This document shows, in pieces, positions 1 through 4,836 of a DNA stretch of 5,634 nt. This DNA comes from Candidatus Woesearchaeota archaeon CG10_big_fil_rev_8_21_14_0_10_36_11 (GTDB lineage: Archaea > Nanobdellota > Nanobdellia > Woesearchaeales > GW2011-AR9), in assembly GCA_002762845.1 (NCBI GenBank), contig PCYB01000031.1:1-5634 (forward strand), read 5' to 3'. The notes below the pieces were generated by a model that did not search any database, was not told the origin of the DNA, and saw only the letters and a list, made by a program, of their open reading frames with translations. The stretch's first letter is position 1. Every line of letters starts with the position of its first letter. A program made the translations under genes and the position numbers.

Positions 1-37
1 TGCGGAGATTTCTGGCTCAGGCTATTAAAATTAAATA
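1..37. other. left edge: tRNA 3' flank and possible tail of an unseen gene
   Basis: No complete gene fits here. On the plus strand, the frame beginning at base 2 reads eight codons (AEISGSGY) and stops with TAA at 26-28. This could be the C-terminus of a gene entering from the left and converging on the tRNA, but eight codons cannot establish that. On the minus strand this is the DNA just downstream of the tRNA discriminator base, and no CCA is encoded there. Confidence 0.2.
25..36 (-). terminator. T-rich tract after the tRNA
   Basis: Read on the minus strand, the bases right after the tRNA 3' end are ATTTAATTTTAA. Archaeal RNA polymerase often terminates at T-rich tracts without a hairpin, so this is a plausible end point for the tRNA transcript. 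The tract is short and broken by A residues, so it is only a weak candidate. Confidence 0.3.
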
Positions 38-51
38 TGGGGTCGCGAGGA

Positions 52-81
52 CTTTCAGTTTAACAAATTTAATTGTATGCG
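52..81 (-). other. tRNA T-loop intron at 59/60, 30 nt
   Basis: On the minus strand the T stem CGGGG is followed by TTCA, then AAC. At the other end TGAA is followed by AGT, then the T-stem strand CCTCG. TTCA pairs with TGAA to give a four-base-pair helix flanked by two three-base bulges (AAC and AGT), which is the bulge-helix-bulge recognised by archaeal tRNA splicing endonuclease. Cutting between the second and third base of each bulge removes 81-52 and leaves a T-loop TTCAAAT, the usual archaeal sequence. The inner helix is weak (one closing G-C, then a small ACAA/TTGT hairpin), so this is a relaxed form of the motif. Confidence 0.82.
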
Positions 82-121
82 TTTGAACCCCGGTTTCACG
101 ACCCCCAGCCGTGAGTGATAG

Positions 122-149
122 TAACCCAGAGAAGATAAAATCAACTCTT
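122..149 (-). other. tRNA D-loop intron after G19, 28 nt
   Basis: After AGCTTGG (positions 14-19 of the tRNA) the minus strand carries 28 extra bases before CTATCAC resumes the D arm. The best bulge-helix-bulge reading pairs GCTT with GGGT (one C-G plus G-U pairs), with bulges GGA and TAC and an inner stem AGAG (148-145) with CTCT (131-128). Cutting between bulge bases two and three gives the D-loop AGCTTGGCTA with invariant G18 and G19 kept. The central helix is weak, so the exact cut sites are less sure than for the T-loop intron. An insertion of this length is required to give a normal-sized tRNA. Confidence 0.7.
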
Positions 150-192
150 CCAAGCTACACTACGACCCCATACTTTCTATACATTCTATGGT

Positions 193-205
193 AAATATAT
201 AAAAA
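193..205. promoter_or_regulatory. shared bidirectional TATA element
   Basis: The sequence AAATATATAAAAA contains a near-palindromic TATATA core at 196-201. Its centre (198.5) is 29.5 bp from the tRNA 5' end (169, minus strand) and 29.5 bp from the ATG at 228 (plus strand). An archaeal TATA box lies about 26-30 bp upstream of the transcription start, so one element could start the tRNA at its mature 5' end and a leaderless mRNA on the other side. Sequence and spacing are seen; use in both directions is inferred. Confidence 0.6.
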
Positions 206-227
206 TTATGAAAACAAAGAAAAATAT

Positions 228-410
228 ATGGACATTCTTCAAATTGATATGTTAGAGCAACGATTACAAAAACTTATTGAAGACCTTGCAGAACCGCACA
301 AAAGTGGAAAGTGCTACCATTTACTAAGAGAATATATTACAATAGTACGAAAACTTCCAACGGAAAGAAGAGAGTATTATCTCCATAGATCTACAGAAAT
401 AAACTTCTAA
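228..410 (+). CDS. small hypothetical protein, 60 aa
   Basis: I do not recognise this protein. It has no signal peptide, membrane segment or metal-binding motif. Residues 3-22 and 29-43 look helical, the first with leucine/isoleucine spacing suited to an amphipathic helix. The C-terminal third is rich in Arg, Glu and Tyr (ERREYYLHR). A two-helix or coiled protein that binds a partner or nucleic acid is possible, but nothing visible settles it. The reality of the gene rests on a TATA element about 29 bp before the ATG, on an end that overlaps the next, convergent gene by only four bases, and on filling the space exactly. An ATG at 208 is out of frame and stops after 15 codons. Confidence 0.6.
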   Translation: MDILQIDMLEQRLQKLIEDLAEPHKSGKCYHLLREYITIVRKLPTERREYYLHRSTEINF

Positions 411-1027
411 CCAATAAATTCAAACCGAGGAACTTCCTTTCCGTCAATAGAAACTTTTTCCAAAAACATTGTTTTAGGACGAACCCACACATCCCTTTCA
501 CCATAAAGCGCTTTATACACAACAAACTCTTCAAGAGTTTCTGAATGTCTACCTATTTCAATGACTTCGTACGAATTTCTTTTAAAATGTTTATATGTTC
601 CTAGTTTAATTTCCTCACTAATCTTAGACAGGTCCCCATTGAGTATAACCGGTTTGACAGCTTCAATTTCACTCTTATAATAAGGGATCTCGGGAATGGG
701 ATTTAACAAAAAAACTTTTTGATTCAAAACATGAGCAAAACCGATTTCCATTAAAGTATTTCCACCAACATAATTTTTAGTCCCGTGTTTGTCATGATTT
801 AAAACTAGCACGGCATCTGCACCCTGCATTTTGTTCCAGAATTCTCTAATCGCATCTAAATTATTTTTTTGGTGTATCTTAATAATTTCTTTTTCTTCAT
901 CATTTTTTCCAATAAAAGGATGATGTAAATCTGTTATAAAAGCATCATGACCTTTCCTAACTAACTCATCACGTACTTCAACCATTTTATCCGTAAACTG
1001 CATACTACCAATAATTCCAATTTTCAT
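407..1027 (-). CDS. nucleoside 2-deoxyribosyltransferase-like domain fused to DUF1653
   Basis: Two domains are visible. Residues 1-140 start with a Rossmann-type strand (MKIGIIGSM) and carry a buried Asp strand (D71-AVLVLN77) and the segment G88-GNTLMEIGFA98. This matches the fold of nucleoside 2-deoxyribosyltransferases, where a Glu in the xxxEIGxA segment is the nucleophile, here E94. Such enzymes cleave or swap the base of deoxynucleosides. Residues 143-205 match DUF1653 along its length: GTYKHFK, then RHSETLEEFVVYKALYG, WVRPKTMF and a final PRFEF. DUF1653 has no firm function known to me; it is usually a short stand-alone protein. A TATA-like AATTTATAGT lies about 28 bp before the ATG, fitting leaderless transcription. 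The gene is divergent from the HD-domain gene and overlaps the 60-aa gene tail to tail by four bases. The deoxyribosyltransferase label is at fold level; the exact substrate is unknown. Confidence 0.8.
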   Translation of the reverse strand: MKIGIIGSMQFTDKMVEVRDELVRKGHDAFITDLHHPFIGKNDEEKEIIKIHQKNNLDAIREFWNKMQGADAVLVLNHDKHGTKNYVGGNTLMEIGFAHVLNQKVFLLNPIPEIPYYKSEIEAVKPVILNGDLSKISEEIKLGTYKHFKRNSYEVIEIGRHSETLEEFVVYKALYGERDVWVRPKTMFLEKVSIDGKEVPRFEFIG

Positions 1028-1050
1028 CTTCTTTTCAAAAATTAACCCTT

Positions 1051-1060
1051 ACTATAAATT
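1051..1060 (-). promoter_or_regulatory. TATA box of the deoxyribosyltransferase-like gene
   Basis: The minus strand reads AATTTATAGT, centred about 28 bp upstream of the ATG at 1027. No Shine-Dalgarno sequence precedes that ATG, so a leaderless transcript is the simplest reading. The stronger TATA at 1083-1095 could also serve this direction, with a start about 35 bp before the ATG. Confidence 0.45.
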
Positions 1061-1082
1061 AATTATGGTTCTCCACCAAAAG

Positions 1083-1095
1083 TTTTATATAAATA
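1083..1095 (+). promoter_or_regulatory. strong TATA box ahead of the HD-domain gene
   Basis: The sequence TTTTATATAAATA is close to the archaeal box consensus. With a start site about 26 bp downstream, the transcript would begin near 1115 and leave a leader of about 20 nt before the ATG at 1135. The leader has no clear ribosome binding site. The core is nearly palindromic and might also drive the divergent gene. Confidence 0.5.
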
Positions 1096-1134
1096 AGAAC
1101 CTCCTAAATCTGTTAGTATAGATGTTCTTTTAAT

Positions 1135-2046
1135 ATGTCATTTACAGAACAATCCAGAATTAATACTCTTAGTGAACTAGAAGATATCATCATGGAAATT
1201 CTTCATCCTACTGAAGAGAAAATCAAACAATTAGGGGAATGCCAAGATGAAAACCAAACTGTTTTAATTGTTAAAGAAATTCAAGATCAAACTTACCATT
1301 TAGCTAAACAGATTAATTCTCTTATTAGAGGATATATAACCACAGGAGATTCAATCCCTGAAAGAAGACAAAAAGTATATCAAATCTTAGTTGATTTAGT
1401 CAGTAAAGTTGATGAAGACCATGAACACTTAAGAAGAGTTTCTGATTACGCTGGACTTCTTGGAAGACTCCATATTGAAGAACATCAAGTTGAATACCCC
1501 AATTACGATCCTAAAACATATGAAGGAGATATCGCTAAAGCCACATTCTTACATGATTTAGGTAAAATCTGTCTCCCGCGATCATTACTCAACTCTGATC
1601 AGACATTTGCTGAAAATAGTCCACAAAAACAAATTCTCAGGTTTCATGTTGCTTGTGGTCCTTTAATTTTAGATTTACCTAATTACATCACTGGTAAAGG
1701 GGGAAGTAAAAAAACTAGGATTACTCTTACAATTGATATTGCCGGATTTCACCACTGGCCTGAATACAGTTCAGATTCAGAAACCCTTTGTCCAGAAAAA
1801 CAACCCCCACAAAACCGTAGACATCTTGCTGCCAGTATTGTAAAAATAGTTGATGTCCTTGATGCTCGAACATCAAACCGTCATCATCATAGAGAAGAAG
1901 CTTTTGATCAAGTTACTGATGAAATCATCCAAAACAATTCCCCTTATCAACTATTTGATACTGAAATTATTAAAACCTTTGCTAAACACAGAGAAAAATT
2001 CAAAAACTTATACTTGAAATCTCACTCAACAACCACACTCAGTTAA
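1135..2046 (+). CDS. HD-GYP-like metal-dependent phosphohydrolase
   Basis: The 303-aa protein has an N-terminal helical, charged region (1-90) and an HD-domain core (91-260). The core keeps the HD-GYP metal-ligand order: E94 and H98 (ExxxHxxRV), H140-D141 with K144 (HDLGK), H171, H206-H207 and D240, followed by DVLDARTSNR, which resembles the HD-GYP segment DVYDALTSDR. The GYP signature after the His pair is missing: FHHWPEYSS stands where HHERxxGxGYP is expected, followed by a Pro/Gln-rich loop (219-228). HD-GYP enzymes hydrolyse cyclic dinucleotides, mainly c-di-GMP, but loss of GYP and the archaeal setting make another phosphodiester or nucleotide substrate likely. It should be cytosolic, since no signal or membrane segment is seen. 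The 3' end overlaps the convergent lipoprotein gene by 21 bases. The HD fold and ligands are seen; the substrate is unknown. Confidence 0.83.
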   Translation: MSFTEQSRINTLSELEDIIMEILHPTEEKIKQLGECQDENQTVLIVKEIQDQTYHLAKQINSLIRGYITTGDSIPERRQKVYQILVDLVSKVDEDHEHLRRVSDYAGLLGRLHIEEHQVEYPNYDPKTYEGDIAKATFLHDLGKICLPRSLLNSDQTFAENSPQKQILRFHVACGPLILDLPNYITGKGGSKKTRITLTIDIAGFHHWPEYSSDSETLCPEKQPPQNRRHLAASIVKIVDVLDARTSNRHHHREEAFDQVTDEIIQNNSPYQLFDTEIIKTFAKHREKFKNLYLKSHSTTTLS

Positions 2047-2517
2047 CTGCCGACAAGCAGTTTTAACCTGTGCGGGAACATAATCATCAAAACAATGTTG
2101 CCTTTCCATAAATTCTTTAATCGCTGAACAATCAGAACAATCTGTTTTTAATTTACAATCATTACCTGAACAATACGCTTTCTTAAAAATATTACATTGA
2201 GTGTAACAGTGTGGATAATAACCAGTTGCATCTCCAACTTTCTGGACATAATCTTCAATGTAATTCTCTTTATTTACTGCTAAACCACAACAACCATCAC
2301 TTTGATATACACAATCATTATCTATCTCGCAAAATTGAAGAGCACTAAATCCTTCCAAAAAATTATTTTCTATATTCTCTCCTTCCCCAACAACAACCGC
2401 ATTCCCAGTTAACTCATTATTAGTTTCTTGAACAGTTTCTTCATCACACAAATCACAACAACCAACTACAAATAAACTCATCAACAATAATAGGATTAAT
2501 ACTTTTAAATTTCTCAT
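2026..2517 (-). CDS. cysteine-rich secreted lipoprotein, function unknown
   Basis: The N-terminus MRNLKVLILLLLMSLFVVGC is a lipoprotein signal peptide: a basic start, a hydrophobic core and a lipobox V-V-G-C with lipidation Cys at 20. The protein of 163 aa has 17 cysteines, so 16 remain for up to eight disulfides after lipidation of the first. They fall in blocks: CCDLC, then CX5CX6CC (near 63-77), HCYTQC, CSGNDC, DCSDC and a terminal CGC. A flexible acidic linker carries LTGNAV at 36-41, a motif I associate with surface proteins of this archaeal group. The protein should be folded outside the cell, anchored to the membrane. I chose the ATG at 2517 rather than the in-frame TTG at 2535 because it gives a standard signal peptide and sits about 28 bp after a TATA-like element. 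It follows the radical SAM gene by 32 bp and could be partly co-transcribed. Its role is unknown. Confidence 0.8.
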   Translation of the reverse strand: MRNLKVLILLLLMSLFVVGCCDLCDEETVQETNNELTGNAVVVGEGENIENNFLEGFSALQFCEIDNDCVYQSDGCCGLAVNKENYIEDYVQKVGDATGYYPHCYTQCNIFKKAYCSGNDCKLKTDCSDCSAIKEFMERQHCFDDYVPAQVKTACRQLTECGC

Positions 2518-2540
2518 CTTAACTAAACTAATCAAGAACT

Positions 2541-2552
2541 ATATTAATTTTA
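2541..2552 (-). promoter_or_regulatory. TATA-like element of the lipoprotein gene
   Basis: The minus strand reads TAAAATTAATAT, about 28 bp upstream of the ATG at 2517. It overlaps the stop codon of the radical SAM gene. The spacing supports a separate leaderless transcript for the lipoprotein, but AT-rich DNA makes chance matches common. Confidence 0.35.
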
Positions 2553-4010
2553 CTCAACAACTTCTCCCACAATACTTCTTAACATATGATCAACAACTTT
2601 AATTTTAATCTTCTCCTTCAATGGTAAACGTCCTTTCACACCAATAATTAAAGGATATGTTCCATACTGCCGACAGAAAGTTGTCTTGCCATCATACATC
2701 TCAGTATAAACTTCCGAAAGTACAGTTCCAACAGGAACTAACCGTTGTAACATCGGAAAATCAATTTTCTGCCGTATTTCGTTTCTCCATTTCCAATAAT
2801 ACTGCTTATTCTTTCGCACAAACTTATTTCCTGCTTTCTTCTCAAGCAACGTTCCTGGAAAAACAGATACTTGTCTAATATTGATTCGTCGTAATAACAA
2901 ATTCTCATCAAGAACTGTTTGTAATGCATTTATATTTGCTGTATGCGTTTGTTTACTTTCATCAATTAATCCAAAAATAATGTTTATCCCAGGTAAAAAC
3001 TTATGCATTCCGTTTTCTCCTCGTTCTGCACCATATTTATTTATTATTTTGATAGCTTTCAGCGCAACAAGAGGAGAGGTATTAAGCACATTAGCTTTCA
3101 CAACAACAGGATCAAACGATTCAACACCGAGTGCAGCAATATTTCCAGGAGTACAATATTCAACAATAGCTTTTGTTATTGCTTCTCCTTTCAAACCAAG
3201 AACAGAATTGGGGTTCGCATTATCTATGTGTAAAACTTCTATCGCGGGACAATTCTTTCTGATATCTTTCAACATACCAATGGGATCATCTGAAGAATAA
3301 AAGTCTGCTTGTTTACCTAATCTAAAGTGTCGTGCACCAGCATTATAGAATGCTTTGACCTCTTTTACGACTGAAGATTTTGAACGGTTTACAAAACAGT
3401 TCTTTAATGGTTCAGTACAGAAACTACATTTTCCAACGTTACATCCCCTACTCGTTTCAATTTCTATAACTCGTGTACTTGGGATTTGTGTGAGTATTGA
3501 TGCACTTACTGTTACAATTTTTCCAACGTCGTCAAACGACATAGTAAAATCTTTGACATCATCAAAAAAGTTTAAATCAACTTTTTCAAAAAACTTACCG
3601 CCTTCTAATTGTGTTCCCAAAACAGCAGGACCAGTAAGAATTGTATGGACATTAATTCCGTGTAATAAAGAAATCACTTCTTGTAGTGTTCCTGGTAACG
3701 CACTGAGATACTTTCCCGGAACGTGCACACCTAAAACAACAATAAGTGTGTCTGTGTTTGAAAACACTTTTTCAGCACTGTTCTTTGTTGTGTTATACAC
3801 CAAAATGTTTGTTTTTTCTTTCACGGAAGGTTCTTTCTTAACATTTTTATACTTTCTCCATAAACGGACATCATCAATAGTTAGATATGTAACATCGTGG
3901 CCTTCTGATGTTAGTTTACCATAAATGTACCGTGGATATGTTCCCAAGTATGGAGGAACGCCGAGGCCGGATGCTTCATCCGTATAACAATCGAGTATCG
4001 TATAGCGCAT
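2550..4010 (-). CDS. COG1031-like radical SAM protein, 486 aa
   Basis: The N-terminus MRYTILDCYTDEASGLGVPP followed by YLGTYPRYIYG matches the opening of an archaeal radical SAM family of unknown function (COG1031 as I recall it). Residues 1-160 resemble the degenerate cobalamin-binding-like domain seen ahead of such cores. The iron-sulfur motif is at 190-198, C-NVGK-C-SF-C, in the context ETSRGC...CSFCTEP, so the spacing is CX4CX2C instead of CX3CX2C. Further family blocks follow: HFRLGKQADF, LHIDNANP, EYCTPGNIAALGVESFDP, LPGINIIFGL, LLLRRINIRQVSVFPGT and RQYGTYPLI. The protein ends at VVDHMLRSIVGEVVE, so the C-terminal helix-hairpin-helix that I recall in this family is absent. An in-frame GTG at 4085 would add 25 hydrophobic residues; the ATG at 4010 is preferred because family similarity begins there and TTTATAAAAG lies 26 bp upstream. 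Substrate and product are unknown. Confidence 0.85.
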   Translation of the reverse strand: MRYTILDCYTDEASGLGVPPYLGTYPRYIYGKLTSEGHDVTYLTIDDVRLWRKYKNVKKEPSVKEKTNILVYNTTKNSAEKVFSNTDTLIVVLGVHVPGKYLSALPGTLQEVISLLHGINVHTILTGPAVLGTQLEGGKFFEKVDLNFFDDVKDFTMSFDDVGKIVTVSASILTQIPSTRVIEIETSRGCNVGKCSFCTEPLKNCFVNRSKSSVVKEVKAFYNAGARHFRLGKQADFYSSDDPIGMLKDIRKNCPAIEVLHIDNANPNSVLGLKGEAITKAIVEYCTPGNIAALGVESFDPVVVKANVLNTSPLVALKAIKIINKYGAERGENGMHKFLPGINIIFGLIDESKQTHTANINALQTVLDENLLLRRINIRQVSVFPGTLLEKKAGNKFVRKNKQYYWKWRNEIRQKIDFPMLQRLVPVGTVLSEVYTEMYDGKTTFCRQYGTYPLIIGVKGRLPLKEKIKIKVVDHMLRSIVGEVVE

Positions 4011-4030
4011 GAGTTGTATAATGCTTATTT

Positions 4031-4040
4031 CTTTTATAAA
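4031..4040 (-). promoter_or_regulatory. TATA box of the radical SAM gene
   Basis: The minus strand reads TTTATAAAAG, a near-consensus archaeal TATA box centred about 26 bp before the ATG at 4010, with purine-rich GGAA a few bases upstream as a possible BRE. This spacing implies a leaderless mRNA and decides the start in favour of 4010. The core TTTATAAA is palindromic and could also act rightward toward the kinase gene, giving a leader of about 40 nt. Confidence 0.6.
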
Positions 4041-4072
4041 TAATTCCAAAACTACTATCTTAAAAACAGAAA

Positions 4073-4080
4073 GAATATTA
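4073..4080 (+). promoter_or_regulatory. possible TATA box of the kinase gene
   Basis: The plus strand reads GAATATTA, preceded by GAAA, about 27 bp before the ATG at 4104. This is a weak match at the right distance for leaderless transcription. The palindromic TTTATAAA at 4033-4040 is the alternative. Confidence 0.35.
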
Positions 4081-4103
4081 ACCACGATTTAATTCTAGGG
4101 TTC

Positions 4104-4796
4104 ATGAAAAAAGTGAGGATAGGAGTTGTGGGGAACATTGGAGTTGGAAAGTCAACGTTAGTCCGTGCATGTATGTCACCGCCATTCTCACCAATTCTTC
4201 TTAGTGCTCTGCCACAAAGAGAGTATGAAGAAAGTAATGAGAATAATGTAACAGTTCATGGTTTCCTTGAAACATTTAATACGGAAAAACTAGACCAATT
4301 CTATAAAGATCCATTAAAAGTAGCATTTGCACTCCAATGTGAATTCTTACAAAAACGAGTTGAACGAGAAAGCCTGATACGGAATTCCAACGGCATAATA
4401 ATTGAAGATAGGACTTTGGAAGAGGATTATCATATTTTTGGGAAAGCACAACATATACAAATGAACATGACAACAGAAGAGTTTTGTCAATACGAAGCGA
4501 AATATGTACAAGCACAAGAAAAACTTCCAAAGCAAGATATCCTTGTCTATTTACGTGCACGTACCACGACATTGCAAAAACGAATACAAGAACGTGGAAG
4601 AGAAAGTGAAAAAAAGATAAGTACTGCTTATTTATCTTTATTAAACTTATTGTATGAAGAATATATTAAAAATCATGTTCAATCGCCAGTCATTATAGTT
4701 AACGCAGAAGATTATACTGATAAGGATCGTTTTCTTAAAGAAACAATTCAAAAAATCGCAGAAAAAGTTAGACTGATTACAACAGAACAAAAATAA
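4104..4796 (+). CDS. deoxynucleoside kinase family protein
   Basis: The 230-aa protein has the layout of the dCK/dGK/dNK family, which phosphorylates deoxynucleosides with ATP for salvage. The P-loop is G10-NIGVGKST18. E56 in FLETF fits the residue that touches the nucleoside. The block FYKDPLKVAFALQCEFLQKR (66-85) matches the family segment FYxDPxxxAFxxQ. E101-D102-R103-T104 followed by LEEDYHIFGK is close to the bacterial form DRSxxEDxxIF, and the tyrosine of EEFCQYE follows. The LID is R160-IQERGRESE169 with the expected arginines and glutamate, followed by AYLSLLNLLYEEYI. Length and spacing are normal. I cannot tell the preferred base from sequence. It is divergent from the radical SAM gene across a 93-bp promoter region and convergent with the surface-protein gene. 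It fits a cell that imports nucleosides, as does the deoxyribosyltransferase-like gene nearby. Confidence 0.87.
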   Translation: MKKVRIGVVGNIGVGKSTLVRACMSPPFSPILLSALPQREYEESNENNVTVHGFLETFNTEKLDQFYKDPLKVAFALQCEFLQKRVERESLIRNSNGIIIEDRTLEEDYHIFGKAQHIQMNMTTEEFCQYEAKYVQAQEKLPKQDILVYLRARTTTLQKRIQERGRESEKKISTAYLSLLNLLYEEYIKNHVQSPVIIVNAEDYTDKDRFLKETIQKIAEKVRLITTEQK

Positions 4797-4798
4797 AG

Positions 4799-4836
4799 AT
4801 AAAAAAAATAAAATAAGTGAAAAAGCTTACTTTTTC
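4799..4836. terminator. bidirectional termination region between convergent genes
   Basis: Only 30 bp separate the two convergent stop codons. On the minus strand this is a long T-rich run just after the surface-protein stop, a typical archaeal terminator. For the plus-strand kinase, the T-rich stretch at 4831-4840 lies downstream and is preceded by a hairpin, GAAAAAG (4819-4825) with CTTTTTC (4830-4836) around a CTTA loop. Part of the hairpin arises from the Lys codons of the opposite gene, so its role is less certain than that of the T-run. Confidence 0.5.

Larger units (their letters stand above)
38..169 (-). tRNA. tRNA-Pro(GGG) interrupted by two non-anticodon introns
   Basis: The minus strand folds into a complete 74-nt tRNA when two segments (149-122 and 81-52) are removed. 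The acceptor stem GGGGTCG (169-163) pairs with CGACCCC (45-39), followed by discriminator A at 38. U8 and A9 follow. The D stem is GTG/CAC with a T13-T22 mismatch, and the spliced D-loop reads AGCTTGGCTA, giving A14, G15, G18, G19 and A21. The anticodon stem is CACGG (113-109) with TCGTG (101-97), closing a seven-base loop CTGGGGG with U33, anticodon GGG at 106-104 and G37. The variable loop is AAAC, so C48 can pair with G15. The T stem is CGGGG (92-88) with CCTCG (50-46), and the spliced T-loop is TTCAAAT. G35, G36, G37 and A73 fit proline. CCA is not encoded and must be added afterwards. The fold and conserved positions are seen directly; splicing is inferred. A degenerate pseudo-tRNA is unlikely because every stem is intact. 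Confidence 0.86.

Noticed and set aside
12..20. CTGGCTCAG resembles the conserved start of bacterial 16S rRNA
   Set aside because: Only about nine bases match and the surroundings do not; no rRNA follows.
36..173. Inverted repeat TATGGGGTCG / CGACCCCATA that could mark a mobile element or a structured RNA of unknown type
   Set aside because: It is the acceptor stem of the interrupted tRNA plus three flanking bases; the internal arms all fit a tRNA.
1098..1106. AGGAGGTTC on the minus strand looks like a strong Shine-Dalgarno sequence
   Set aside because: No ATG follows at a useful distance, and TTG/GTG frames nearby stop within seven codons. On the plus strand it lies between the TATA box and the predicted transcription start.
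2518..2535. TTG start of the lipoprotein at 2535
   Set aside because: It adds six residues before a normal lipoprotein signal that starts at the ATG, and the TATA spacing favours 2517.
3355..3924. Long plus-strand open frame opposite the radical SAM gene
   Set aside because: The opposite strand encodes a clear conserved protein. The plus-strand product is a Ser/Thr/Phe-rich shadow without domains.
4011..4085. N-terminal extension of the radical SAM protein from a GTG at 4085
   Set aside because: The extra 25 residues lack family similarity, and the TATA box sits inside the extension at the distance expected for a start at 4010.
4819..4836. AAAAAG/CTTTTT hairpin as a bacterial-style intrinsic terminator
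   Set aside because: It is all A-T except for G-C pairs at the ends, and half of it encodes the Lys tail. Archaea rely mainly on T-runs, so I list it only as part of a termination region.
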